A DNA stretch of 64,000 nucleotides from Ovis canadensis (GCF_042477335.2 NC_091255.1:35380501-35444500), one strand, 5' to 3'. Counted from the stretch's first letter, positions 19,031 to 30,362 are shown. Numbers and translations are program-made. Notes: a model not told the origin generated them from the sequence alone.

Positions 19031-19247
19031 AAAAAACTCTGATGCTGGGAGGGATTGGGGGTAGGAGGAGAAGGGGACGACCCAGGATGAGATGGCTGGA
19101 TGGCATCACGGACTCGATGGATGTGAGTCTGAGTGAACTCTGGGAGATGGTGATGGACAGGGAGGCCTGGCGTGCTGCGATTCGTGGGGTCGCAAAGAGT
19201 CGGACACGACTGAGCGACTGAACTGAACTGAACTGAACTGAACTGAA
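19031..19247 (+). mobile_element. BovB LINE 3' fragment
   Basis: From AAAAAACTCTGATGCTGGG to five ACTGA units. It lies 12 bp after another BovB tail, in the same host repeat, and is a separate insertion. Confidence 0.85.
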
Positions 19248-19727
19248 GGTATACAATGTGTTGATTTAATATATTTATAAGTTGTAAAATGACTGTCTCC
19301 ACAGTATTACCTACCACTTCCAGCCCATTTCATATTTAGCATTTCTTTTGTGTGTGTGGTGAGAATATTTAAGAACTCCTCTGTTAGCAACATTCAGGTA
19401 TATGATATAATATCATTAGATATGGTCATCATGCTGTACATTAGATTCCCCAAACTTGTGAATCTTATCATGGAAGTTTGTGCCTTTTGACCTATATCTC
19501 CCCATTTCCCCCATTCCTTGGTTCTTCTCGGCTTTAAATGTATTAATTAAAGCATTTGTCAATAATCATTCTCACTTTGCAGAATTCAACGGAAGTTCTT
19601 TCAAAACGGGAAAAGCATCACTTACCTTCCTATTTCAAATGGCCTTGCCCTGTCTCTCAGTTCCTTAATTGGGCTTGCCAAATTTTTATTTATCCCATTA
19701 GTCTTTTCAGAAGTGAGATTTTTGGAA

Positions 19728-19858
19728 TTACCTGGTGGTCCACTGGCTAAGACTCTGCACTCCTAATAAAGGGGGCCTGGGTTCGATCTCTGGTCAGGAA
19801 ACTAGATCCCACGTGCCACAACTAAGACCCTATGCAGCCAAAAAGAAAAAGACGTGAG
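19728..19858 (+). mobile_element. tRNA-Glu-derived SINE (CHR-2 type)
   Basis: ACCTGGTGGTCCACTGGC start, GGTTCGATCTCTGG B box, AAAAAG-rich end. Confidence 0.82.
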
Positions 19859-20085
19859 ATTTTCCTAAAAGGATAAACAAGCCACAGATTTGGAGAAAAT
19901 GCTTGCAATCCACATCTTCAACTAAAGTCTGGTATCTAGAATAAATAAAGAAATCTAAAGACTCAACAATAAAAGAAAGAAAATCCAACTAGAAAATGGG
20001 CAAAAGACATGAAGAGACATTGTGTCAAAGAGGATATACAAATGGACAATAAGCCCTTAAAGGGATGCACAATATTAGCCATCAG
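19859..20085 (+). mobile_element. L1 ORF2 fragment, left half
   Basis: GGGCAAAAGACATGAAGAGACA and following text is the standard L1 ORF2 3' region. It stops at ATTAGCCATCAG where a BovB is inserted and resumes at 23627. Confidence 0.75.
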
Positions 20086-23000
20086 TTCAGTTCAGTCGCT
20101 CAGTCGTGTCTGACTCTTTGTGACCCCATGCACTGCAGCACACCAGGCCTCCCTGTCCATCACCAACTCCCGGAGTTCACCCAAACTATGTCCATCTAGT
20201 CGGTAATGCCATCCAGCCATCTCATCCTCTATTGTCCCCTTCTCCTCCTGCCTCCAATCCCTCCCAGCATCAGAGTCTTTTCCAATGAGTCAACTCTTCG
20301 CATGAGGTGGCCAAACTACTGGAGCTTCAGCTTTAGCATCAGTCCTTCCAAAGAACACCCAGGACTGATCTCCTTTAGAATGGACTGGTTGGATCTCCTT
20401 GCAGTCCAAGGGACTCTCAAGAGTCTTCTCCAACACCACATTTCAAAAGCATCAATTCTTCGGCATTCAGCTTTCTTCTCAGTCCAACTCTCACATCCAT
20501 ACATGACCACAGGAAAAACCATAGCCTTGACTAGATGGACCTTTGTTGGCAAAGTAATGTCTCTGCTTTTGAATATGCTGTCTAGGTTAGTCATAACTTT
20601 CCTTCCAAGGAGTAAGCCTCTTTTAATTTCATGGCTGCAATCACCATCTGCAGTGATTTTGGAGCCCCCCAAAATAAAGTCAGCTATTGTTTCCACTGTT
20701 TTCCCATCTATTTCCCATGAAGGGATGGGACCAGATGCCATGATTTTTGTTTTCTGAATGTTGAGCTTTAAGCCAACTTTTTCACTCTCCTCTTTCACTT
20801 TCATCAAGAGGCTTTTTAGTTCCTCTTCACTTTCTGCCATAAGGGTGGGGTCATCTGCATATCTGAGGTTATTGACATTTCTCCTGGCAATCTTGATTCC
20901 AGCTTGTGCTTCTTCCAGCCCAGCATTTCTCATAATGTACTCTGCATAGAAGTTAAATAAGCAGGGTAACAATATACAGCCTTGACGTCCTCCTTTTCCT
21001 ATTTGGAACCAGTCTGTTGTTCCATGTCCAGTTCTAATTGTTGCTTCCTAACTTGCATATAGGTTTCTCAAGAGGCGGGTCAGGTGGTCTGGTATTCCCA
21101 TCTCTTTCAGAATTTTCCACAGTTTCTTGTGATCCACACAGTCAAAGGCTTTGGCATAGTCAATAAAGCAGAAATAGATGTTTTTCTGGAACTCTCTTGC
21201 TTTTTCCATGATCCAGCAGATGTTGGCAATTTGATCTCTGGTTCCTCTGCCTTTTCTAAAACCAGCTTGAACATCAGGGAGTTCACGGTTCACGTATTGC
21301 TGAGGCATGCCTTGGAGAATTTTGAGCATTACTTTACTAGCATGTGAGATGAGTGCAATTGTACGGTAGTTTGAGCATTCTTTGACATTGCCTCTCTTTG
21401 GGATTGGAATGAAAATTGACCTTTTCCGGTCCTGTGGCCACTGCTGAGTTTCCAGATTTGTTGGCATATTGAGTGCAGCACTTTCACAGCATCATCTTTT
21501 AGGATTTGAAATAGCTCAACTGGAATTCCATCACCTCCACTAGCTTTGTTCATAGTGATGCTTTCTAAGGCCCACCTGACTTCACATTCCAGAATGTCTG
21601 GCTCTAGGTGAGTGATCACACCAGCGTGATTATCTTAGTCATGATGATCCTTTTTGTACAGTTCTTCTGTGTATTCTTGCCACCTCTTCTTAATATCTCC
21701 TGCTTCTGTTAGGACCATATCATTTCTGTCCTTTATAGAGCCCATCTTTGCATGAAATGTTCCCTTGGTATCTCTGATTTTCTTGACACGATTTCTAGTC
21801 TTTCCCATACTGTTGTTTTCCTTTATTTCTTTGCATTCATCACTGAGGAAGGCTTTCTTATCTCTCCTTGCTATTCTCTGGAACTCTGCATTCAGATGCT
21901 TATATCTTTCCTTTTCTCCTTTGCTTTTTGCTTCTCTTCTTTTCACAGCTATTTGTAAGGCCTCCTCAGACAGCCATTTTGCTTTTTGCATTTCTTTTCC
22001 ATGGGGATAGTCTTGATCCCTGTCTCCTGAACAATGTCACAAACCTCTGTCCATAGTTCATCAGGCAGTCTGTCTATCGGATCTAGTCCCTTAAATCTAT
22101 TTCTCACTTCCACTGTATAATATAAGGAATTTGATTTAGGTCATACCTGAAAAACATCTATTTCTGCTTTATTGACTATGCCAAAGCCTTTGACTGTGTG
22201 GATCACAAGAAACTGTGGAAAATTCTGAAAGAGATGGGAATACCAGACCACCTAACCCGCCTCTTGAGAAATCTGTATGCAGGTCAGGAAGCAACAGTTA
22301 GAACTGGACATGGAACAACAGACTGGTTCCAAATAGGAAAAGGAGGATGTCAAGGCTGTATATTGTCACCCTGCTTACTTAACTTCTATGCAGAGTACAT
22401 CATGAGAAACGCTGGACTGGAAGAAACACAAGCTGGAATCAAGATTGCCAGGAGAAATATCAATAACTTCAGATATGCAGATGACACCACCCTTGTGGCA
22501 GAAAGTGAAGAGGAACTAAAAAGCCTCTTGATGAAAATGAAAGAGGAGAGTGAAAAAGTTGGCTTAAAGCTCAACATTCAGGAAACGAAGATCATGGCAT
22601 CTGGTCCCATCCCTTCATGGGAAATAGATGGGGAAACAGTGGAAACAGTGGCAGACTTTATTTTGGGGGGCTCCCAAATCACTGCAGATGGTAACTGCAG
22701 CCATGAAATTAAGATGCTTACTCCTTGGAAGAAAAGTTATGACCAACCTAGATAGTATATTCAAAAGCAGAGACATTACTTTGCCGACTAAGGTCCATCT
22801 AGTCAAGGCTATGGTTATTCCAGTGATCATGTATGGATGTGAGAGTTGGACTGAGAAGAAAGCTGAATGCCGAAGAATTGATGCTTTTGAACTGTGGTGT
22901 TGGAGAAGACTCTTGAGAGTCCCTTGGACTGCAAGGAGATCCAACCAGTCCATTCTAAAGGAGATCAGCCCTGGGATTTCTTTGGAAGGACTGATGCTAA

Positions 23001-23626
23001 AGCTGAAGCTCCAGTAGTTTGGCCACCTCATGCGAAGAGTTGACTCATTGGAAAAGACTCTGATGCTGGAAGGGATTGGGGGCAGGAGGAGAAGGGGACG
23101 ACAGATGATGAGATGGCTGGATGGCATCACGGACTCAATGGACGTGAGTTTGAGTGAACTCCGGGAGTTGGTGATGCACAGGAGGCCTAGCATGCTGCGA
23201 TTCATGGGATCGCAAAGAGTCGGACATGACTGAACGACTGAACTGAACTGAACTGAACTGAATGGTCATACCTGAAGTGGTTTTCCCTACTTTCTTCAAT
23301 TTAAGTCTGAATTTGGCAATAAGGAGTTCATGATCTGAGCCACAGTCAGCTCCTGGTCTTGTTTTTGCTGACTGTATAGAGCTTCTCCATCTTTGGCTAC
23401 AAAGAATATAATCAATCTGATTTTGGTGTTGACCATCTGGTGATGTCCATGTATAGAGTCTTCTCTTGTGTTGTTGGAAGAGGGTGTTTGCTATGACCAG
23501 TGCGTTCTCTTGGCAAAACTCTATTAGACTTTGTCCTGCTTCATTTCGTATTCCAAGGCCAAATTTGCCTGTTACTCCAGGTGTTCCTTGACTTCCTACT
23601 TTTACATTCCAGTCCCCTATAATGAA
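20086..23626 (-). mobile_element. BovB LINE (reverse), split by a second BovB
   Basis: The reverse strand runs from within the endonuclease region (23626) through the RT region to the BovB tail at 20086. It is flanked by a 12-bp target duplication with one mismatch: ATTAGCCATCAG at 20074-20085 and ATTAGTCATCAG at 23627-23638. Recognisable protein pieces include FIDYAKAFDCVDHKKLW and [16 protein letters not shown], from the RT. The copy is 5'-truncated and its frames are broken. A forward BovB sits inside at 22152-23263. Confidence 0.9.
22152..23263 (+). mobile_element. BovB LINE (forward), inserted into the reverse BovB
   Basis: A 1.1-kb, 5'-truncated copy starting in the RT region (AAACATCTATTTCTGC) and ending in ACTGA repeats. 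A perfect 13-bp target duplication GGTCATACCTGAA lies at 22139-22151 and 23264-23276. It keeps a long RT frame (22198-22755) with the [16 protein letters not shown] box, which then shifts. Confidence 0.92.
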
Positions 23627-23638
23627 ATTAGTCATCAG

Positions 23639-24015
23639 ATAATTGCAAACTAAAACCACAGTAATATATTACCTCACACCTATCAGAATGGTTAAAATTC
23701 TTTTTAAAAATAGTGTGTGCCTGCTAAGTTACCTCAGTTGTGTCTGACTGTGTGACCCCATGGACTGTAGCTCATGAGGCTTCTCTGTCCATGGGATTCT
23801 CTAGGCAAGAATATTGGATTGGGTTGCCATTTCCTTCTTCAGGGGATCTTCCAGACCCCAAGATTGAATCCACATCTTTCAAATCTCCTGCATTGGCAGA
23901 CAGGTTCTTTACCACTAGCACCACCTGGAAAGCTCAAAGCAATTGACACCTCCAGAGGCACCGCTGGGATTAAAAAATAGTGATAGCAACCAAATGCAGG
24001 TGGGGATGTGGACAA
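23639..24015 (+). mobile_element. L1 ORF2/3' UTR, right half, split by a Bov-tA
   Basis: ATAATTGCAAACTAAAACC and CACCTATCAGAATGG continue the L1 interrupted at 20085. A Bov-tA lies at 23712-23937, and L1-like GGTGGGGATGTGGAC follows. Confidence 0.7.
23712..23937 (-). mobile_element. Bov-tA SINE
   Basis: Reverse copy with GTGTCTGACTGTGTGACC, CCATGGACTGTAGC and the tRNA-like end at 23890-23935. Confidence 0.88.
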
Positions 24016-24795
24016 ACCTCTCTGGAGGTTTCCATAGGAACCCCAAGGACAATGGGCAGGGCAGAGCACAGCATGGGACACAGGAACAGAACTCGAGGAA
24101 ATAGCATCAGTACCTTCACGATGGCCCCAAGGACCACCAAGCACCTGGCTCTCAGTCACGCATCCCTTACACCATATCTTTCCTCTCTCCCAGATGAAAG
24201 AAGCCTGGAGAGAGCTGAGTGTAATGACTGTGAGCCCCCCACTGAGGCTTCAGTGGTGATTTTCAGACCCGTAGGATAAAGGGAACATCACAAAGTGGGG
24301 GAGGAATTTCCTGTCCAAGAGATCAGGCCTAGCATAGGGTCAGCTCTCGCTGCAGCACATTGCAAGTGGAAAACGTGGGAAATGGTGATAGATCATTTTC
24401 AACCTAGAATTCCACATTCCCACAAATGATCAGTCCCACTCTTCTATCCCAAAAGAGTGCATTCCTTTGCCAGGAAGCTACTGGAAGGGATGCTTCAACA
24501 GAACGGAGGAATAAATCAAGAAAGAGCACATGGATCCAGGGAAGAGAGGATCCAGCCCAGAAGAAAGAGGCAGTCCAGGTATTTCTCAGGACGACCGGGA
24601 AGTCCCAGGAAAACTGCTGGCAGGGGGAGGGGAACGGAAGAGGGGGCCAAAGTTACAGAAGTGGGTCCAGAGGAAGTCTATGGGGGCTTGAACGCAAGGG
24701 GCCAGCTGGAGGCCCCTCACAACGTCTCTGAGGCCATGATCACAGTTGTTTTTATATAATTATGAAAATGACTAACTGATTATTGACTTAGCCAG
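24016..24795. other. unassigned intergenic stretch
   Basis: Open frames of 100 codons or so exist, but they have no recognisable similarity. No repeat was named. Confidence 0.4.
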
Positions 24796-24799
24796 TGAA

Positions 24800-25127
24800 C
24801 AACCACAACAACATATATAATAGTCAGTTCTTTGCAACCCTATGGACTACAGCGCACCAGGCTTCCCTGTCCTTCATTATCTCCCAGAGTTTGCTCAAAC
24901 TCATGTCCATTGAGTCAGTGATGCCATCCAACCGTCTCATCCTCTGTTGCCCCCTTCTCTTGCCCTCAATCTTTCCCAACATCAGGGTCTTTTCCAATGA
25001 GTCAGCTCTTCGCATCAGGTTGCCAAAAGATTGGAGCTTCAGCTTCAGCATTCGTCCTTCCAATGAAGATTCAGGGTTGACTTCCTTTAGGACTGACTGG
25101 TTTGATCTCCTTGCTGTCCAAAGGACA
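24800..25127 (-). mobile_element. BovB LINE 3' fragment
   Basis: Reverse BovB end from the TTCTTTGCAACCCTATGG tail to GACTGACTGGTTTGATCTC; an AT-dinucleotide block follows at 25127-25170. Confidence 0.85.
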
Positions 25128-25179
25128 ATATAATATATATAATAATGTATATTATATATATAATATAATCAGTTAGGAT

Positions 25180-25743
25180 GACCACCATCACTTTCCACTT
25201 CAGTTTCCCCTCCTTCACATCTTCCTCTGTGTCAGGTGGCATTTTTTTTAATCTGAGCAAGAAATTGGGTTGGAAAAACAGGTTTGGCTTGAGTGGAGAG
25301 GGACCTTGTTATTTGCTTTACAGTCAATTTATCCTTAGGGTTGGCCCACCTACCCAGTCATGGCTTTTGGGGGTACTGTTGGCACCCATTGTGTAGACTC
25401 CCTTGGGGGTGAATGAAGGTGAGCCATGAGCCTCCCTCAAGCACTGGCATCAGTAGTAAAGAAGAAATATGCTGGAGGGAACCCTCAATGATCTTTCTCT
25501 TCTGAAAATCTCCTTACAATACCTTTGTCACAGGCAGAAGGAAATAATAAGTACGCAGCCAAAAAGCGGGGGAGGCGGGGAGAATGGATTTCACAGGTGT
25601 GTTGGAAGGTTATTAAAAATGTTATATCAGTTGTCTGGATTTTGTGATGTTCGTAGTAGCTTTCAGCTTTTGTGTTTTCTTTTCTAACTTAAGGAAATAG
25701 TACCTTTTATGCTTAATTTTGTATTCATAATTTTGCATCTTTT
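25180..25743. other. unassigned stretch upstream of the unknown open frame
   Basis: No repeat was named. The phrase KKRGRRGEW can be read at about 25560 in one frame, but it does not extend. Confidence 0.35.
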
Positions 25744-26151
25744 CCTAAGGAGGGCGCCCCAAATTGTGTACATTTCATGCCCTGTAAAACTTGGATTCGC
25801 CCTGATGGTTCTTGGAAAAGAGTACAACTGAAGTGGTGGAGACATGACCAGATCACGTGTGCAGAAAATTACGTTGTCAGGCTTTTTACAGTTAAGAAAG
25901 ACTTAGTAATTGATTCACAGAATCTGAAGCAAGATTTTCAAGTATTCACTTCAGAAGAAACAAATGTTGTTCAGAAAAGGAAACGTAAGCATATTATACT
26001 GCTTGGCTCAGCGATTAACAATATTGCCACAGCCCTAACCGACACAGATTCTGAATTAGGATTCAAGTAAAACCTGTTATAGACTAAATTGGAAAATTAT
26101 ACCTATCTACAAGATAAAAAGTGACTGGATAATGTCTACAATTGATAAATA
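25744..26151 (+). pseudogene. unrecognised single-exon open frame, possible retrocopy or exon fragment
   Basis: From about 25754 an open frame reads GAPNCVHF, then from the ATG at 25777 it gives 97 residues to TAA at 26068-26070. Features seen: TWIRPDGSW near the start, KRVQLKWW, a basic block KRKRKHIILLG, and an acidic tail DTDSELGFK. AATAAA follows at 26151. An acceptor-like TTTTCCTAAG lies just before. The composition looks like a real coding sequence rather than a chance frame, but I do not recognise the family. It may be the 3' part of a retrocopied gene, or part of an old repeat. It lies in the CLEC10A-ASGR2 gap, where no gene is expected. Confidence 0.35.
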
Positions 26152-26516
26152 AAGAGATATCAATTTGTGTGTGTTATTTGAAAGTACAAATGTCTAAGGG
26201 AAAGAGCTAAAATGCTGCAAGTGGTTTCTCAGAACAGCAGGAATGGCTGAAGAAAAAAACCAGGGTCTGGTAACTGCTTCTAGCCCTACAAGACTGTAAA
26301 TTGTATGTATTATTTCTGTCATAAGTTTTTAAATTCAATGACAATTATATACATTTTGAAGGAGAAGTCCTAGAAAAATTTGCAACTGAAAATTGGGAAG
26401 TCTTGACCCAGAACAAGCTTAGATGCAAAAATTGCTTGAAATATCAGATGTGAAAACAAAAACAGCAACTACTTGCCCACCACAGAGGATGATTTAATAA
26501 CATCTGGCACATCTAT

Positions 26517-26800
26517 CGGAGAAGGCGATGGCAGCCCACTCCAGTACTCTTGCCTGGAAAATCCCATGGACGGAGGAGCCTGGTGGGCTGCAGTCCATGG
26601 GGTCACTAAGAGTCGGACACTACTGAGCGACTTCACTTTCACTTTTCACTTTCATGCATTGGAGAAGGAAATGGCAACCCACTCCAGTGTTCTTGCCTGG
26701 AGAATCCCAGGGACCGGGGAGCCTAGTGGGCTGCAGTCTCTGGGGTCTCACAGAGTCGGACACAACTAAAGCGACTTAGGAGCAGCAGCAGCAGCAGCAC
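26517..26800 (+). mobile_element. Bov-A2 dimeric SINE with target duplication
   Basis: Two Bov-A units with the TTTCACTTTCATGCATTGG linker and an (AGC)n tail. CACATCTAT at 26508-26516 is repeated at 26801-26809. Confidence 0.92.
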
Positions 26801-27065
26801 CACATCTATATTTTGGAATTCTCTAGCCCGGCTAAATTCAATGAAGTAAAACCTCTCAGGGAACAGCATAGACTGGATCAATGTCCATAGGACACGGAAA
26901 AGTGAAAAAAGCTAACTACGTGGTATTGCATATGGGCGCAACACGCAGGAAACTCCCTACAGAAACCCTGAAATGGTTCAGTTTTATGTGTCAGCTTGAC
27001 TGGGTCACAGATGGTGGGTCCAACATTATTCTGGGTGTGTCTGTGAGGGTGTTTGGGGATGAGAT

Positions 27066-27543
27066 TGACAGAGTCATTTCCTAGGCAGGTTGATAAGAAG
27101 TCTAGGGGTCCCCAAGAAGAGAGGGGTCTGGAATTCTCAAGGAGGAAGAAAGGACAAACTTCTTTTCCTTCTCTACATTCCTTAGGATTATATAACAACA
27201 ATGTATTCTGCCTGAGGACAGTCTCTGGATTAAACCTTCTGGCTAATTCTGTTATCTTAAAATGTAAATTATGGGAGTAGGTCTGGTGAGGTCTTTACAA
27301 CCTCCAGACATTCTTTGGATTCACTGGAGAGTATATAACTTCATTGCTCACACTAACAAGGGGGTACTTTTTCTGCCCCCTTCTAATGCCTATTTCAGAA
27401 GCTTTCTCTATCTCCTTTATACTTTAATAAAACTTTATTACACAAAAGCTCTGAGCGATCAAGCCTCATCTCTGGCCCTGGATTGAATTCCTCTCCTCCG
27501 GGGGCCAAGAATCCCGGTGTCGTGATTCAGCAACAACCTTTCA
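27066..27543 (+). mobile_element. solo LTR, ruminant class I endogenous retrovirus
   Basis: TGACAGAGTC...ACAACCTTTCA, 478 bp, with a TAATAAAACTTTATT poly(A) region and a U5 that ends GTGATTCAGCAACAACC. It is flanked by perfect 4-bp repeats, AGAT at 27062-27065 and 27544-27547. No internal genes, so it is a solitary LTR. Confidence 0.85.
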
Positions 27544-27695
27544 AGATGAACATTTGAATTGGGAAAGCAGTTTGCTCTCGCTAACATGGGCTGGCTTCAT
27601 CCACACCACTGAAGCCCTGAATAGATCAAGAAGGCCTGTCCTCTTAAGGTAAGAGAGAGTTCTTCCTGTCTGGCCCTCTCCAAACTGGGACATTG

Positions 27696-28581
27696 TGTCG
27701 GGAGCTGCATTAGGCATTACTGACAAAATAGAGGCACGGCCCTAAACCCTCTCCCTTTGTTCTGTAGGCATGGACCTGGAATGAAGGAGTTAGATTTTGT
27801 GATTCTGACTTGTTTTTTCCTTTCCTCGGCTGAGTTGACTGAAGAGACTATTAAGGTGCTTATTGTTTTTGAGAGACGCAGGAGAAGGCATAAAGCCTTC
27901 TGCAGCTGTGCTCAAAGAATAATTCATAATCACTGACATTTGTTCAAGGACTTTTACAAAAAAGTGTTCCAGGGTGAGCACAGAGGCCGCAGCTTGAGAC
28001 CATGGGAGGAATTCCTATCTGAAGCCTATTTGTGAGAAAAGTGTTTATGGCAAAGGAGTTTGCTGAATTTAGGGCTTAGGAATAATTAAAATAGTTAGAA
28101 GCTAAATATTTAAGGATTGCTGTAATGTTACAATATTCTACTACAGCTTATAAACATTAGGGACTTCAGAGATATTATTAGCTAGAAGCCCTTTCTAAGA
28201 AATAGTGAACTTAGGATACTAGGGGCAAACAGGACTTAGAAAGATAAGAAATAAACTGAGGAATGTGGTATGCAGCCCAGACATTAGCATGAGTTACAGT
28301 GTATTCACAAGGACACATGAGAAAAAGTAGATAAGAGAATCGCTGAGGAAGGAACTCCTTTTGAGGGGCAACAATGATTTTTGGAGAAAAATAAATCTGG
28401 GTCAATGGGAACTAAAAATATCAAACCTCTGACCTAATGCTTTTGTAAAAGTATAAAAGAGAATCATAAGCTTGAAATAAACAGGCAGTCCAAGAAAACT
28501 GAGAGGCTGCCTCAGTTTCTCTCGCCGACACCGCCCACCCCTTCAGGCCGAATCCCTGGCTGCTGGAGCTGGACTCTGGCA
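27696..28581 (+). mobile_element. solo LTR, class II (ERVK-like) endogenous retrovirus
   Basis: TGTCGGGAGCTGCATTAGG to GGACTCTGGCA, 886 bp, with AATAAA at about 28476. Six-bp flanks ACATTG (27690-27695) and ACATCG (28582-28587) differ at one base. The 6-bp duplication and the length fit an ERVK LTR of ruminants. Confidence 0.78.
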
Positions 28582-28804
28582 ACATCGGTTGTTTTCCTAC
28601 CTGCAGCCTCAGGTGGAGACATTGATTCTTCCTGGGTCTTGAGCCTTTAGATTCAGACTGCATCTTACTCTGATGGATTTTGGAGGTTTCCAGATCACCG
28701 ACTCATCTGCAGAACTTATCCATACTCCCATGAGCCAATATATCTCCTATTGGTACACCAAAATCCCATTGGTTCTGTTTCTGTGGAGACCCTTGACTAA
28801 TACA

Positions 28805-29324
28805 ATATCCATGAAATGGTTAACTCTGGGTAGGAGGAGTGGTAAGGGGAGGACACGCGGTGTGTGTGTGCGTGTATGCGAAACATTTTTTACTACTAGT
28901 TTATACTACTTTTGTAAATAAAAATAAAACCAAAAAACCTAATCGCTTCAAGACTCGTTAAAGGTTGGTCGTAGTAATCTTGGAAAGTGCAGTTTACCCA
29001 CTGTAGAGACTGTTGGAGACACCCTTTACTGGAGAGCCATCTAGGTCAGTCTGGGGTCTTTTCAATCCTGCTTCTCTTAGCAAACTTTTTCACTGGCCTT
29101 TGCCAGCCCAGTTCACAGTTCCCGGACTGACAGGGGTGTTCTTTGGAACAGGGATGTTCAGTGGAGCAGGGGTGTTCTTTGAAACCTCTTTTGCAGTGAA
29201 GCCCTCAGGGCAGACTCTGCAGCCCCAGCCACACTGGCTTCACCCCCACCCCGCACCAGCCCCACCAGTGCCATCCAGGGGCCCCTCTGTGCCCATCTCT
29301 GGCCTGTGCGCTTTAAGATTAGGT
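28805..29324. other. unassigned stretch with an 18-bp x3 tandem unit
   Basis: At 29132-29185 three 18-bp units (AGGGGTGTTCTTTGGAAC and variants) lie head to tail. On the + strand they code GVFFGT-GMFSGA-GVFFET in a 122-codon frame (29013-29381). On the - strand they code VSKNTP-APLNIP-VPKNTP. No family is recognised. Confidence 0.45.
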
Positions 29325-29575
29325 GTTAAACATAGAGCGTTGGTTACCAGGGCTTGGTGGGGGAGGGGGAGACAATGGTGAAAGGGTACATGCTTCCAGG
29401 TTTAAGAGGAATAAGTTCTGGGAATCTAAAGTACAGCACAATTATTATAGTTAATAATACTACATATGCAGTTGAATGTTGCTAAGACAGTAAATGTTAA
29501 ATGTCCACGCTGCAATAAATGCTAATTGTTTAACATGAAGGAGGTGTCAAATAAAGCTATGGTGGTTAAAAGAAA
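29325..29575 (+). mobile_element. L1 3' UTR fragment
   Basis: GGTTACCAGGGCTTGG, AAGAGGAATAAGTTCTGGG and the A-rich end are the usual L1 3' end. Confidence 0.7.
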
Positions 29576-30160
29576 AAAAAAAGATTAGGCATCAAGCCTT
29601 ATTTTATATCCCTGGATATGTTCCAGTGTCTCCTGGTTTACAGCCTATGGGACCTTGAATGGAATTTATATCTTACTGTTATGTGAAAACTGTATAACTA
29701 TTAATTATGTTGAATTGGTTCATAGTGTTTTTCAGGTCTGCTAGTCTTTTACTTTTCTGTCTATTCAGTTTATTAATTTTTGAGAGCTTGATATTGAAAC
29801 TCCAATTAAAAATCTTTAAATACTTAAAAAAATAATTTGTAGTATATAGTGAAACTATATATAACTTTGTTCTGTATTTTCCAAGTCTCTTAAAAATGTG
29901 TTATCATACTTCCATAATTCAAAAAATAAAAAATAAAATATTAAAAAAATAAAACAGCAAATTACCAAACAAATAAGCAAGTAAAAATATAAAGCTTCAT
30001 AGGTAGGGGAGCGTAAAAAAAAAGATTAAGTGTCAGGGACAGCTGTCCAACACTTGAGCTCTCTCTTCGAGACCCTCTCCCTCCCTCTTCTTTGAATCCT
30101 ACACTTCCCAGTTCCAAATAACCAGTCCACACAAAGTTTCAAGTATTTGTCCTTTTCCTA
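29576..30160. other. AT-rich intergenic stretch
   Basis: Contains A-rich tracts at 29905-29960. No gene seen. Confidence 0.4.
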
Positions 30161-30164
30161 CTCC

Positions 30165-30362
30165 CTGATGGCTCAGCAGGTGAAGAATCTGTCTGCCATG
30201 CAAGAGACACAGGAGACGTGGGTTCGATCCCTGGGTTGGGGAGAACCCCCTGGAGAAGGAAACGGCAACCCACTCCAGTATTCTTGCCTGGGAAATCCGA
30301 AGAGCCTGCCAGGCTACCATCCAATGGGTCATAAAGAGTCGTGCATGACAAAGTGACTAAGC
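30165..30362 (+). mobile_element. Bov-tA SINE
   Basis: GATGGCTCAGCAGGTGAAG to CGTGCATGACAAAGTGAC, nearly complete; just downstream of ASGR2. Confidence 0.9.

Larger units (their letters stand above)
26974..28804 (+). mobile_element. MLT2-type ERVL LTR (old), holding two younger LTRs
   Basis: Three pieces (26974-27065, 27548-27695 and 28588-28804) read as one old LTR. It starts GGTTCAGTTTTATGTGTCAG, continues GGATGAGAT + GAACATTTGAAT and GGCTTCATCC, and ends in TTGGTTCTGTTTCTGTGGAG and CTAATACA. This is the build of MLT2, the LTR of ancient ERVL (family assignment from memory). Two younger LTRs sit inside. Confidence 0.75.

Noticed and set aside
20086-23263. BovB inverted pair as a palindromic inversion
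   Set aside because: Exact target duplications at both joints show two separate insertions, not an inversion of one copy.
29013-29381. 122-codon plus-strand frame as a gene
   Set aside because: No initiation context or similarity, and it runs into an L1 3' end; kept only as a tandem-repeat observation.
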